A stretch of DNA of 64,000 nucleotides, from the NCBI GenBank assembly GCA_029856145.1, contig JAHQWK010000001.1:401731-465730 (forward strand). The letters are read 5' to 3'. The translations under genes were made by a program, and so were the position numbers. Shown one piece after another: positions 18,864-28,134 of the stretch (position 1 is its first letter; each line of letters opens with the position of its first letter). Under the pieces are notes generated by a model. It saw only the letters and a list, made by a program, of their open reading frames with translations, was not told where the DNA came from and did no database searches. This DNA comes from Promethearchaeia archaeon. Lineage in GTDB: Archaea > Asgardarchaeota > Lokiarchaeia > Sigyniarchaeales > SOKP01.

Positions 18864-19829
18864 ATGTCTACAATCGCAGAAGATATCCGAAAAAATTTGA
18901 TGCTTGTTTTAAAAGAAGAAGAAGAAAAAACTGATTTAGAAAATCTTGCAGTTTTATCTCGAGTAGGAATGAAAGTAGCTAGTTCAAATTCGTCAGAATT
19001 AGATGCTGACGCCACTTCTGCGTCTAGTACCGCCTTAATAGATTTAGGATTAAGATTAAATCAGGCAACGGTTCATGGAGCTTTAACTGAGATTATCCTA
19101 CACAATACATCGGGATATTGTATTTTAATGGCTATAAACGACGAATACATAGTATTTGGAGGCCTTTCTCGAATTTACAGCATTGGATACTATTTAGGAT
19201 ACTTAAGAGAATTAACAAGAAAACTGAATAGCCTCATTTCAGGCGATCAAGTAACTGAGATGATGCTTTCCCTCGAAGAATCTGAAATAGAGAAGATCGA
19301 ACAACAAAAATTAGAAGAAGAAGCCAAACCTATAATAAAACCCACTCTAAAACAAGATAAAGCTGCTTTAGATGACTTATTGGGATTCTTAGATGATTGG
19401 GAAAAGGGAGATGAAGAATTCGAAGAAATTGAACCTACCACTGAAAGTGGTATTGTTTCGATTCCAAAATCAGTAGGTCTAGGGCTTGAAAAAGAAGTGA
19501 AAGCTGCCACTGAAACTCCGGCTCCTCAAGTCGCGGAAAGTTTATCCACTGATACTCAATTTAAAGTATATGAAGATGAAGTTCCACCAATCCCCCTCGA
19601 TGATTATACTCCCATGGAAATTGATGAAGAGCCCATCTCTGAAGAACCGGCGTCTATTTCAGAAGAATCGATACCTACTGAAGAATTACCCTCATTTGAA
19701 GAATTAGGTCCTCCAGATTTTGAATCAGAAGTATCTGCTTCTGAATATGACACTGAATTTGTTTTAGAAGAAGAGTCAGAGGCTTTAGGTTCTGTGCTTC
19801 GCGATCTCGGATGGGAGGAAGAGGATTAA
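18864..19829 (+). CDS. Roadblock/LC7 domain protein with long acidic tail
   Basis: Residues ~10-125 form a roadblock/LC7 (MglB/LAMTOR-like) domain: LENLAVLSRVGMKVASSNS, the small-residue helix with ASSTALIDLGLRLN, and GYCILMAINDEYIVFGGLS. Such proteins bind or regulate small GTPases. The remaining ~190 residues are strongly acidic and low complexity (many Glu, Ser, Pro), likely disordered, ending in a short hydrophobic/acidic patch (GSVLRDLGWEEED) that could be a docking peptide. Asgard genomes carry many roadblock proteins with GTPases; three GTPases occur in this window but none is adjacent. Confidence 0.85.
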   Translation: MSTIAEDIRKNLMLVLKEEEEKTDLENLAVLSRVGMKVASSNSSELDADATSASSTALIDLGLRLNQATVHGALTEIILHNTSGYCILMAINDEYIVFGGLSRIYSIGYYLGYLRELTRKLNSLISGDQVTEMMLSLEESEIEKIEQQKLEEEAKPIIKPTLKQDKAALDDLLGFLDDWEKGDEEFEEIEPTTESGIVSIPKSVGLGLEKEVKAATETPAPQVAESLSTDTQFKVYEDEVPPIPLDDYTPMEIDEEPISEEPASISEESIPTEELPSFEELGPPDFESEVSASEYDTEFVLEEESEALGSVLRDLGWEEED

Positions 19830-19960
19830 AGTTTTCTAATGACTCAAATCCAGCATTAACTAATTCATAAACTCTATTTTATTTTAATAAACTTTTAAAT
19901 AGAGATGTCTCTAATCTATATTTAATATTAAAATTGATAAAATTAGCTTTAGGAATCAGT

Positions 19961-21289
19961 ATGACTGATATTGAAGTAGAGCAAATAGAAAGGGGCAGAC
20001 TAAAAAAATTTATACTTTTTGGAACACCCAGATTTGGTACAAATATCCTTTTAACTATCGTAGATTTTGCCCTATTGACGCTCTATAGTATTGGTTTTGA
20101 ATTACCCGCTTGGCAAATTTTTTTAGCTACTAGTTTAGGAAAACTCAGTATCGCACTTTCTCAATTTCTATTAGGTTGGTTGAGTGATGCTAAATATACT
20201 AAATGGGGAAGAAGAAAGCCATATCTCATAATATTAAGCCCACTACTTGGAATATCATTTATATTTTTACTTATCCCTAATCGGTTTTTACCAATTTCAA
20301 ATAAAACAACCTTATTCACTTGGCTATTAGTATGGGATTTACTTTTTCAAGCAAGTTATGGAATGACTACCGTACATAATGCATGGATGGCTGAACAGTT
20401 TGAAGTTGGCGACCGTCCTAAAGCTTCACAGTTCATAAACCTATTTATTTATCTAGGTGCAGGTGTAGGTCAAATTTTTACTCTATTAATTTTGACAGAT
20501 TTTGCTTTAAAAGTAGAATTAAATCCAAGTGTTATACCTAGTGAATTTTTACTTGGTGTATTAATTTTTGGGATAATTACAGTGCAATTATTTTATATTG
20601 TTGCGCTAATGATGCCAACAGAACCAAATTATAAAATAGATTCAAATTTAATTAGTAATTTAAAAGCCATTGCAAAAAATAAAAATTATTTATCATTCAA
20701 TTTTATGGAAGGATTTGCGAGTGTGGCTTGGGCTATTGTAACACCAACAATGCTAGCTTTTTTAACCGTTGTTCTAAAGTTTACTGAATTGCAATTTATA
20801 ATTGGAGGATCAATCATTATTTTTGGTGTTTTATTATTCTTATACCTTTGGAGAATACTTATAGAAAAGTTAGGTAAAAAAAAGAGTCTATTAATTCTTT
20901 TTCTTTTTGCGATAATAGTATTACCTTTTACTTTAATAAGCATTATTCCAATGGAATCATATCTGATATATGGAATTATTTTTATAATTGGAGTAGTTGC
21001 ATCTATTGGTGGTTGGAATTTGTTCCCTTATATAGTATATGCAGATCTCGCAGAAGATGATGAAAAATCTACTGGAGAATTAAAAGCAGGTTTGTATCGA
21101 GGGTTCTCTAGTATAATACTTAATCTTTTTCAGGCAATAGGCTTAGCGTTTTCATCCGTTGTAAGTTTGCTTTTAGGGGATTACTTATTCTTCATCTGGT
21201 GGGGCCCTATTTGCTCATTAATATTAATCGGAGCTTATTTCTATTCCAGAAGATTTATCAAGATTGATTTTGATTGGGAGAAAAAATAA
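19961..21289 (+). CDS. MFS transporter, GPH (glycoside-pentoside-hexuronide) type
   Basis: Integral membrane protein with about twelve hydrophobic segments, 442 residues from ATG 19961. The loop after TM2 reads GWLSDAKYTKWGRRKPY, the typical MFS motif A form of the GPH:cation symporter (MelB-like) and plant sucrose-transporter relatives. Likely imports a sugar or similar solute with a cation; substrate unknown. A TTG at 19934 would add nine residues; AGGA at 19950-19953 is a suitable Shine-Dalgarno for 19961. Confidence 0.8.
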   Translation: MTDIEVEQIERGRLKKFILFGTPRFGTNILLTIVDFALLTLYSIGFELPAWQIFLATSLGKLSIALSQFLLGWLSDAKYTKWGRRKPYLIILSPLLGISFIFLLIPNRFLPISNKTTLFTWLLVWDLLFQASYGMTTVHNAWMAEQFEVGDRPKASQFINLFIYLGAGVGQIFTLLILTDFALKVELNPSVIPSEFLLGVLIFGIITVQLFYIVALMMPTEPNYKIDSNLISNLKAIAKNKNYLSFNFMEGFASVAWAIVTPTMLAFLTVVLKFTELQFIIGGSIIIFGVLLFLYLWRILIEKLGKKKSLLILFLFAIIVLPFTLISIIPMESYLIYGIIFIIGVVASIGGWNLFPYIVYADLAEDDEKSTGELKAGLYRGFSSIILNLFQAIGLAFSSVVSLLLGDYLFFIWWGPICSLILIGAYFYSRRFIKIDFDWEKK

Positions 21290-21598
21290 GAAGAAAATAA
21301 TTCAAACTATTATTCTATTTCTACTTAGGTATTACAATTAAAGAATTTCATTAGTCTTAATATTCGGAATCTTAACTTGAAATTAAATAATATAAAAATA
21401 AAAAAGCAAATTTTAGAATAATAATTTGCTTACTAAAAATAATATTTTCCATAATTAGGATAAAATGTCGCTTCAAGAATTAGGAATCTCTCATAAGAAA
21501 ATTAAAAAAAAAAATAAATTTTTATTTTAAAATTTTTTTAAACATACTTTCTTCTTGGATAAAATCAATAAATAATAGTTTACTTAATTTAAGTAGGT
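21290..21598. other. 309 bp intergenic stretch
   Basis: No convincing gene. It contains a perfect 9-bp hairpin (21404-21431) and A/T homopolymers. A 21-codon ATG frame starting near 21465 ends in a poly-Lys run and is not supported. Confidence 0.5.
21404..21431. terminator. Perfect 9-bp inverted repeat downstream of the MFS gene
   Basis: AAGCAAATT (21404-21412) pairs exactly with AATTTGCTT (21423-21431) around a 10-nt loop. It lies about 115 bp after the MFS stop and well before Pus10. It may end transcription or stabilise the 3' end; there is no long T-run directly after it. Confidence 0.35.
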
Positions 21599-22957
21599 AT
21601 GATTTTCGATAAAGTTTTAGAAATTTGTCAGAAATACTATATTTGCGTTCATTGTCTTGGTAGAATGTTTTCTCTTTTAGGGACCAATACAACAAACTAT
21701 GAAAGAGGTAATTCTTTATTACTTTCGATAACTATGGAAAATCACAGAAATTATCTATCCGGAAATGACGTTATTCAGAAAAAGGCAATTACTAATTTAA
21801 AATTATTAGCTAGTAATGCTTATTTTAAACCTGCTCAAAAAGTCTTAGATAATGAAGGGTTAGAATATGTGAAGAACAATTCAAATCAAATCTGTTATCT
21901 ATGTAATAATATTTTTTTCAAAATTGAAAATTATACTAGTAAAGCAATCCAAATACTTGAAAAAATTGAATTTGATAGCTTTTTAATTGGTTCAAGGCCA
22001 GATTCTCAAATTATTAACCGAGAAGATAAATTCAAATCAGAATTTACTCTCTTAGAAGCTGAATCTTTTAAAAGTCATTTTAATCGTGTATTAGGAAAAC
22101 AATTATTACCAGTTTTAAATAAAATTCCTGAGTTTTCTAATCCTGATGTATTAATGATATACTCATTAGATTATGAAAGATTTATGGTTGAGTTAATATT
22201 AAAATCTATCTTCGTTTATGGGAGATATAATAAATTAATAAGAGGAATCCCCCAAACCCATTGGTTTTGTAGAAAATGCAAGGGAACTGGTTGTGAATCT
22301 TGTAATTATACTGGAAAGCAGTATTTAACGAGTGTTGAGGATTTAATAAGTCCAGTGTTTATTAAGGAATCAAAAGCAACTGATTTGAAGTTCCACGGCG
22401 CTGGAAGAGAGGATATTGATGTAAGAATGTTAGGTTCCGGAAGACCATTTATTATTGAATTAAGAAATCCTAAAATTAGAAATTTAAACTTGGTTAAAAT
22501 ACAAAGAAAAGTCAACAAAAGCAATAAAAAGAAAGTAAGAATTTACAATCTAAAATATAGTAACAAGAAGGAAGTAATCAAAATTAAAACGGAAGCTAAA
22601 AATACAAAAAAAATTTACAAAGCCATTATAAAATCTGAAAGTAAATTAAATAAAGAGGAATTTAACCAAAAAGTAATTCTTTTGAAAAATATATTTGAAA
22701 ATAAGAAATTACATCAAAGAACACCCTATAGAGTATCTCACCGTCGAAGTGATAAAGTAAGAGAAAAATTAATTTATAAGATTGAAGGAAAATTGATAAA
22801 ACCAAATTTATATGAGTTTATAATAGAAACTCAAGGCGGAACTTATATAAAAGAGCTCATCAATGGCGATGAGGGACGTACTACTCCTTCTTTTTCAGAA
22901 ATTTTTAAAACTCCTTTAGAATGTAAAGAATTAGATGTTTTAGAAATTTCTGTTTAA
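21599..22957 (+). CDS. pus10: tRNA pseudouridine synthase Pus10
   Basis: Archaeal/eukaryotic Pus10, which forms pseudouridine 54 and 55 in tRNA. The N-terminal THUMP-like part has zinc-binding CxxC pairs (CVHCLGRMF, CYLCNNIFF) and the family motif IGSRPDSQIINREDKF. The catalytic domain has HWFCRKCKGTGCESCNYTGK, FHGAGREDIDVRMLGSGRP (catalytic Asp in the DVR context) and HRRSDKVREK. The 452-residue length is normal. It immediately precedes eL21, a gene order common in archaea. An AGGT Shine-Dalgarno directly precedes the ATG. Confidence 0.95.
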   Translation: MIFDKVLEICQKYYICVHCLGRMFSLLGTNTTNYERGNSLLLSITMENHRNYLSGNDVIQKKAITNLKLLASNAYFKPAQKVLDNEGLEYVKNNSNQICYLCNNIFFKIENYTSKAIQILEKIEFDSFLIGSRPDSQIINREDKFKSEFTLLEAESFKSHFNRVLGKQLLPVLNKIPEFSNPDVLMIYSLDYERFMVELILKSIFVYGRYNKLIRGIPQTHWFCRKCKGTGCESCNYTGKQYLTSVEDLISPVFIKESKATDLKFHGAGREDIDVRMLGSGRPFIIELRNPKIRNLNLVKIQRKVNKSNKKKVRIYNLKYSNKKEVIKIKTEAKNTKKIYKAIIKSESKLNKEEFNQKVILLKNIFENKKLHQRTPYRVSHRRSDKVREKLIYKIEGKLIKPNLYEFIIETQGGTYIKELINGDEGRTTPSFSEIFKTPLECKELDVLEISV

Positions 22958-23062
22958 TGTTGATTTTATCTAATTTTATTTGGCGAAAATCAAAAAATAA
23001 ATAAATTATAATACATAATTGTACTAAATCAATTGAATTATTTTCGCATTAACAATCATTAA

Positions 23063-23076
23063 GGTGTATCGAAATA
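23063..23076 (+). promoter_or_regulatory. Shine-Dalgarno GGTG with 7-nt spacer to AUA start of eL21
   Basis: GGTG at 23063-23066, seven bases, then ATA at 23074-23076 followed by codons for VKHRGYRKKTRHKHRK. This is exactly where the initiating Met of eL21 should be. No ATG, GTG or TTG exists in frame after the stop at 23050. Confidence 0.7.
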
Positions 23077-23379
23077 GTCAAGCACAGAGGATATAGGAAA
23101 AAAACACGGCATAAGCACAGGAAAAATGTTCGTAAGAGAGGTTTAGGTTCAGTTGAAAAATATTTAATTGATTATAACACAAATGATAAAGTAGATATAA
23201 TTACAGATTCTTCCCAACATAAACAAGGAATGCCTCATTCTAGGTATCATGGACGTACTGGAACAATAATCGGTCAACGAGGGCGCTGTTATTTAGTTGA
23301 GGTGAAATTAGGAAATTCTAAAAAAACCTTAATAATTGGAAAGGAGCATATTAGATTAAATTCTGTTTCTATAAAATAA
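23074..23379 (+). CDS. rpl21e: Large ribosomal subunit protein eL21 (L21e), putative AUA start
   Basis: 101-residue ribosomal protein. The N-terminus from the proposed AUA reads (M)VKHRGYRKKTRHKHRKNVR, matching family members that begin MVK and continue with a basic GYR..TR..RK segment; GMPHSRYHGRTGTIIGQRGR and LGNSKKTLIIGKEHIRL complete the signature. The gene sits in its conserved place between Pus10 and RpoF. In frame upstream there are only nine codons after a stop, none a canonical start, so initiation at ATA 23074 (or ATC 23068) is required unless the sequence has an error. Spacing of the GGTG Shine-Dalgarno favours ATA. Confidence 0.9.
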   Translation: MVKHRGYRKKTRHKHRKNVRKRGLGSVEKYLIDYNTNDKVDIITDSSQHKQGMPHSRYHGRTGTIIGQRGRCYLVEVKLGNSKKTLIIGKEHIRLNSVSIK

Positions 23380-23404
23380 AAATGTAATAACGTTATGATT
23401 TAGA

Positions 23405-23770
23405 ATGTCTGGCCGAAAAAAAGAAGAGAGGAGCGTTTCTATTCCTGAAGTAAAAGAAATAATGGAGAATTTAAAAGATCGATTAGAAGAAATTGATACT
23501 GATGAAGGAATGTCTCATTTTCAAGAAATTACCTATAATTATGTGAATAAATTTGCGAAATATGAAGCAAAAACTGCGAAAAAAGTAAAGAAATTATTAA
23601 CTGATAAGTATGAAATTGAAGAAATTTATACAATTAACATAATTAATATCGACCCAAAAACAATTTTAGAGCTAAGAGTAATATTAGAAAAAAGTTTTAC
23701 TGGTAAAACTTTAACGGATGATCAATTAGAAGTGATAATTGAAGAAATAGAAGATATAAAATCATCTTAA
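23405..23770 (+). CDS. rpoF: DNA-directed RNA polymerase subunit F (Rpb4 homologue)
   Basis: 121-residue Rpb4-like subunit that forms the stalk of archaeal RNA polymerase with subunit E (Rpb7). Recognised by VSIPEVKEIMENLK at the start, FQEITYNYVNKFAKYEAKTAKKVKKLL in the helical core, then the HRDC-like end NIINIDPKTILELRVILEK..LTDDQLEVIIEEI. It follows eL21 by 25 bp and precedes DUF655, the canonical archaeal eL21-RpoF-DUF655-KsgA order. Confidence 0.92.
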   Translation: MSGRKKEERSVSIPEVKEIMENLKDRLEEIDTDEGMSHFQEITYNYVNKFAKYEAKTAKKVKKLLTDKYEIEEIYTINIINIDPKTILELRVILEKSFTGKTLTDDQLEVIIEEIEDIKSS

Positions 23771-23924
23771 TTATATCATTTTGATTCTTATTTTTAAAAT
23801 TCAAATAAAATTTATAAGTCTGTTTTGTTTTAAATTCAATGAACAATCCCATCTAATTAAGTAGTTTATTATAATAAAAATTTTGAAATGGTAATCGGAA
23901 AAGTTAAAAATAAGATAACTAGTA

Positions 23925-24569
23925 ATGATGGAAAGAAGAGAGCGATACAGAAGACCTCCACGCAGAAGAAATTATCGTGGTGGCCCGAGGAAGAAAAAAC
24001 AATTTATAAAAAAATTTCGGGAAATTATTATCTTAGATCTATTAATGCATGGACACCCCGAAGAAGATAAACCTAGTTGGGCCAAGACGCCTATTGCTCA
24101 AGTTCTTACTTTTCCGGATTTCGTCCTTTATGAGGTAAAGGTTAATAAAAATTCTAACATTGAAGTTCAAGAACAAAAAACCTATGAAGAATTCTTAAAT
24201 GAAGAAAAATTAAGAGAAGTTTTAAAAAAGATAGATTATAATGATTTAACTAGTACTTCAAAAGCATTAATCCAATCAATTCTCGAAAAAGAAGTATTGA
24301 AATATGAAGAAGAATTTATCAATTTCTTTAATAACTCTACTTCAATTACTCCAAGGATGCATGCTTTAAAATTATTACCAGGAATTGGACAAAAACATAT
24401 GTGGGAGATTATTGAGGCAAGAGAGAGACAAAAATTTGGAGCATTTCAAGATATTGCCGATAGAACCAGTATTTCTAATCCTGCTAAATTGCTTGCGCAG
24501 AGAATCATAAAAGAACTTCAAAGAGATGTAAAATATTACCTCTTTAGCAAGACTAAAAAATATGAATGA
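23925..24569 (+). CDS. DUF655 family putative nucleic-acid-binding protein
   Basis: Conserved archaeal protein of unknown exact role, 214 residues. It has a very basic Arg/Gly-rich N-terminus (RRERYRRPPRRRNYRGGPRK), a central domain with DLLMHGHPEEDKPSWAK..PIAQVLTFPDFVLYEV, and a C-terminal helix-hairpin-helix-like part (LKLLPGIGQKHMWEIIEARE). These features suggest RNA or DNA binding. Its stop overlaps the ksgA start by four bases, so the genes are translationally coupled, in line with a ribosome-biogenesis context. Confidence 0.92.
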   Translation: MMERRERYRRPPRRRNYRGGPRKKKQFIKKFREIIILDLLMHGHPEEDKPSWAKTPIAQVLTFPDFVLYEVKVNKNSNIEVQEQKTYEEFLNEEKLREVLKKIDYNDLTSTSKALIQSILEKEVLKYEEEFINFFNNSTSITPRMHALKLLPGIGQKHMWEIIEARERQKFGAFQDIADRTSISNPAKLLAQRIIKELQRDVKYYLFSKTKKYE

Positions 24570-25411
24570 ACCCAATGAATAGGAGAGAAGTAGAACTCAT
24601 TTTAAAGAATCTGAATATAAAACCTAACAAAAAATTAGGTCAGAATTTTTTAACTGATAAAAATATTACAAAAAAAATTATATCTGTTTCTGAAATCTCT
24701 CAGAATGATATTATTTTAGAAATTGGACCAGGATTAGGAATTATAACACAAGAATTAGTAAATTTAGTAAAAAAAATATATGCTATTGAAATAGATCACC
24801 GTTTATATTCATATTTGAATGATAAATTCTCCACATATGACAATGTGGAAATTATTCATGGAGATATACTCAAAGTTGAAATCCCTAAGCATAATAAGGT
24901 TATTTCTAATATTCCTTATACAATAACAGGGTCAATATTAGATAAGATATTTTTCAGAATAAATTCACCTGTAGGAATATTAACTATTGAGAAAAGTATT
25001 GCTGATCGAATATTTTTATCAGGAGATTATAAAAATTTCTCAAGAATTAGTATCAATGTAAATACTTTCATGAAACCTGTTTTAAAATCAAGTATTTCAA
25101 GAAATAGCTTTTATCCTATTCCAAAAATCGCATTATCTCTTATAAAACTTATTCCTAGAGATAAAATCAATCCTTTCTTCTTAGAAAAGGAACCTATAGA
25201 CTTTTTTTTAAAATTTATTAGTGGGATAATGCCTTATAAGAATAGAAATATTGCTAATGCCATCGAACTATTTTTTAAAACTCAAAAAGATATTCAGTAT
25301 ACAAAAGAAGATATTCTATTGATTTTACAGAAGAATAATTATGAAAATAAAAAAGTATTCAATTTTGAAATTGATGATTATACTGAAATTAGCAAATTGT
25401 TCTATTCATAA
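24566..25411 (+). CDS. ksgA: 16S rRNA dimethyladenosine transferase KsgA/Dim1
   Basis: SAM-dependent N6,N6-dimethylation of the two adjacent adenosines near the 3' end of 16S rRNA. Motifs are NKKLGQNFLTDKNI at the N-terminus, EIGPGLGIITQELV (SAM motif I), IEIDHRLY, HGDILK and the catalytic NIPYTITGSIL. The 281-residue length is normal. Starts within the stop region of DUF655 (ATGA overlap). Part of the eL21-RpoF-DUF655-KsgA-Mtq2 cluster. Confidence 0.96.
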   Translation: MNPMNRREVELILKNLNIKPNKKLGQNFLTDKNITKKIISVSEISQNDIILEIGPGLGIITQELVNLVKKIYAIEIDHRLYSYLNDKFSTYDNVEIIHGDILKVEIPKHNKVISNIPYTITGSILDKIFFRINSPVGILTIEKSIADRIFLSGDYKNFSRISINVNTFMKPVLKSSISRNSFYPIPKIALSLIKLIPRDKINPFFLEKEPIDFFLKFISGIMPYKNRNIANAIELFFKTQKDIQYTKEDILLILQKNNYENKKVFNFEIDDYTEISKLFYS

Positions 25412-25437
25412 ATATGAATTAATATCGAGTAATAACC

Positions 25438-26121
25438 ATGCCTACATTTACTGATCCAATAATCAACTGTGATTCTGAAAGTGTTTATGCCCCTTCTGAC
25501 GATACGTATCTAATGTTAGATTATTTCAAATCTCATATTGATTCTTTATATTTTGATGGAATTAAATTAAGTGAAATTAAAAAAATACTAGATTTAGGAA
25601 CTGGAACGGGGATAATTGCTATTTTTTTCCAATTAACCAAGATGGAGAATCTGAATTTTAATCCAGAAATACACGGTTCTGATATTTTAAAAGAAGCAAT
25701 AAATTGTGCGAAATTAAATGAGAAAGTAAATAATTTCAATTCTGAAATAAAATTCTTACACTCAAATCTATTTAAAAATTTTCCCAATTCCTTAAAACAT
25801 TCCTTTAATATTATTGTATTTAATCCCCCCTACTTACCATCCTCTCAATTGATAAAAGAGGAAGATAAAAAAGATATTGATTATAGTTGGAACGGAGGAA
25901 TTAAGGGATATGAAGTTTTAATTAATTTTCTCAAGAGCGCAATTTCTTTTTTAAATTTGAAAAAAGAACATTATATTTATTGTATTACTTCCAGTAGAAC
26001 CAATCTAAACGCACTAAATAAAAAAATCACCAAATTAGGGTATAAGATCGAAATAGTCAAACAAAAACATGTATTCTTTGAGCAACTTTACTTAAATAGA
26101 ATCAAATACAATAAACACTAA
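25438..26121 (+). CDS. HemK/Mtq2-like protein methyltransferase
   Basis: SAM-dependent N5-glutamine methyltransferase, archaeal Mtq2/HemK type, expected to modify the GGQ motif of release factor aRF1. SVYAPSDDTYLMLDY is the family start, DLGTGTGIIAIFF is SAM motif I, and FNPPYLPSSQ is the catalytic NPPY. 227 residues, 26 bp after ksgA. The stop overlaps by four bases the stop of the convergent NurA gene. Confidence 0.92.
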   Translation: MPTFTDPIINCDSESVYAPSDDTYLMLDYFKSHIDSLYFDGIKLSEIKKILDLGTGTGIIAIFFQLTKMENLNFNPEIHGSDILKEAINCAKLNEKVNNFNSEIKFLHSNLFKNFPNSLKHSFNIIVFNPPYLPSSQLIKEEDKKDIDYSWNGGIKGYEVLINFLKSAISFLNLKKEHYIYCITSSRTNLNALNKKITKLGYKIEIVKQKHVFFEQLYLNRIKYNKH

Positions 26122-27398
26122 AATGGTCTTCGATTTCTCCTCTTTTCTAATAAAGAAATACCATGAGTATTAAGAGTTCTAGTCAAATTATTGAGCAATA
26201 TATCCACTTCTGTTGGTTTAAACACAGCTCTCCTATGTGCTTCAATTTGAGGGATTGGTAAACCATAATGTTCATTCAAACTTGACATTGGTAATAAGAT
26301 GGAAGTGATTAAATCTGCTTTCTCTGAAGCCTTTTTAAAAGAGTGTTTCTCATCCATGAAAAACTCAATTCTGCAAGGAGTATCATAATGAACAGTTTTT
26401 AGATAAAAGGCATAAAAGGAGAGAGGAAAATAATATGGAATTTCTTTTTTAATTCCTGTATCTCTTATTTTATCAATTTCTCTTTTACAATTAAAAATGC
26501 AAGTTCTCTCAGACTTGTTCATTATTCTATTAAATAAATCTAGATCTGAAAAATATTCCATTACTTTTCGATAATCAGCTTTAATGAAATCCGTTAATCT
26601 TGAATGACTAGGTTTTAATAATTGGATCGAATCTCTTAATAGATGACATAAAGCAGAAGTTCTTGTATCCTTAATTGAACCGATTAATAATATCCCTTTT
26701 TCTTTACAATTCAAATATAATTTATGATACTCTTTCAATAATCTGTCATACTGCTTAGAAATTTCAGGATCTTTGGAAAATACTAAATTTATTGGCATGA
26801 TAACAATCGATCCATCAATTATTATCATATCGATATCTGAAGACTTTTCAATCATATTATTTAATAGGTTGATCTCCATGAATGTCATATCAATAGAGAC
26901 TTTAGCCTCAACCGCTATTTCATCTTTATTAAGTAGATTACCTTGCACTAAATAATTATTAAAACCATTAAGGTCGGGATAATATACGATATTTGCGATA
27001 TGGTTTTTTTTAAAATAATATTTTACTGCAATAGCCTTTAAGAATGAGAAATCTACATTCACATATTTCTTGGTCACAGAGCTACCATCAACACTCACTA
27101 TATTTAATCCCCTAATATTTGCAGGTTGAACAGTTTTTTTCAAAAATCCTTCTTTTATATAAAATTTAGTGAAATCTATAAGTTGAGAAAAATCTAAATC
27201 ATCCATATTTTTAAGAATAATTTTGACAAAGGAATTCTTTAATTCTTCAAGTGCTAAATATTCTTTTGCGATTACTTTAAGGTAATTGTGGAGAAGTTGC
27301 TCTTTAGTTAATCCTATATTGTTGATAATCTCATTATCGTGAGAAAAATTTTGGAAATTTGAATTTTTTGAATTAATGAATTTATCCCTAATTGTCAT
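26118..27398 (-). CDS. nurA: NurA-domain nuclease
   Basis: Predicted NurA 5'-3' nuclease, which acts with the HerA translocase in DNA end resection. NIVSVDGSSVTKKYVNVDFSF contains the first metal-binding Asp; MIIIDGSIVI carries the second acidic site; the C-terminal LPIPQIEAHRRAVFKP is typical of NurA. I start at the Met at 27398 (426 aa); an in-frame Met at 27473 would add 25 residues, mostly Leu, which would make an unusual hydrophobic N-terminus for a soluble nuclease. HerA, Rad50 and Mre11 are not adjacent here. Confidence 0.85.
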   Translation of the reverse strand: MTIRDKFINSKNSNFQNFSHDNEIINNIGLTKEQLLHNYLKVIAKEYLALEELKNSFVKIILKNMDDLDFSQLIDFTKFYIKEGFLKKTVQPANIRGLNIVSVDGSSVTKKYVNVDFSFLKAIAVKYYFKKNHIANIVYYPDLNGFNNYLVQGNLLNKDEIAVEAKVSIDMTFMEINLLNNMIEKSSDIDMIIIDGSIVIMPINLVFSKDPEISKQYDRLLKEYHKLYLNCKEKGILLIGSIKDTRTSALCHLLRDSIQLLKPSHSRLTDFIKADYRKVMEYFSDLDLFNRIMNKSERTCIFNCKREIDKIRDTGIKKEIPYYFPLSFYAFYLKTVHYDTPCRIEFFMDEKHSFKKASEKADLITSILLPMSSLNEHYGLPIPQIEAHRRAVFKPTEVDILLNNLTRTLNTHGISLLEKRRNRRPF

Positions 27399-27489
27399 TA
27401 AAAGTACAAATAATAGAGTTAATAATAATAATAATGAGATCTTTAATTTTTTGATTTTTAAGTTATATTTCAATATAAAAATATTTGAT

Positions 27490-28134
27490 ATGATGGCTGT
27501 CCAGTTGGGAGAAAACTCGTGGATTTTAATCGGAATAATGCTTTTAGAGATATTATTTATTGTTTTGCCTGCCTTAATCTATGGTAGAGTAAAGAAGCAG
27601 TCATTTATAGACGAAATAAAAGACATGGGATTTCAAAAAAATGATGACCTGCTTATAAAAGTAATATCAGGCTTAGGTTTTGGTATTTTGTTTTTCTTTT
27701 TCAGTAATTATATCATTATTTTTTTTCGAGATTTGATTGTCAGAAATTTATTTGGCGCTGAATTTATTGAGATTGCTCAAGAAGGAGCCATTAGTACAGC
27801 TCCTATCCAACCTAACTTTCTTCAATTAATTATTGTAATAGTTTTACAGATAATTATAATCGGACCGTGTGAAGAAGCTTTTTTCAGAGGATTTCTTATT
27901 AAAAAGTTTAATATGAAATTAAAATCAATCTACTCAAGTCTTATTTCATCTACTTTTTTTACTCTATATCATGTTCCGCCGTTCTTAGTCCCTATACCTA
28001 CGATTGTAACTTTTTTTGGATATTATTTTACTTTTGGACTTTTATTATCTTTTATTTTTGTATATTTCAATTATTCACTAATTCCATGTTCAGTTGCTCA
28101 TTCATGTTTTAATATTCTATTAATGGTAATATGA
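27490..28134 (+). CDS. CPBP family intramembrane metalloprotease (Rce1/Abi type)
   Basis: About 214 residues with six or more hydrophobic segments. All catalytic motifs of the CPBP family are present: GPCEEAFFRGFLIKKF (EExxxR), FFTLYHVPPF (FxxxH) and VAHSCFN (HxxxN). Likely cleaves substrates in the membrane, for example prenylated or signal-anchored peptides; the target is unknown. Starts at ATG 27490 or 27493; a longer frame from 27376 would be low-complexity. It is divergent from nurA, so the two may share a promoter region. Confidence 0.85.
   Translation: MMAVQLGENSWILIGIMLLEILFIVLPALIYGRVKKQSFIDEIKDMGFQKNDDLLIKVISGLGFGILFFFFSNYIIIFFRDLIVRNLFGAEFIEIAQEGAISTAPIQPNFLQLIIVIVLQIIIIGPCEEAFFRGFLIKKFNMKLKSIYSSLISSTFFTLYHVPPFLVPIPTIVTFFGYYFTFGLLLSFIFVYFNYSLIPCSVAHSCFNILLMVI

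Noticed and set aside
21465..21530. 21-codon frame before Pus10
   Set aside because: Ends in poly-Lys/Phe from A/T runs, no Shine-Dalgarno, no conserved pattern.
23888..24070. Small ORF overlapping the DUF655 start
   Set aside because: Shadow frame of the basic N-terminus of DUF655.
27376..27489. N-terminal extension of the CPBP protease from 27376
   Set aside because: Low-complexity Asn-rich translation of the nurA 5' end; ATG 27490 gives a normal CPBP start.
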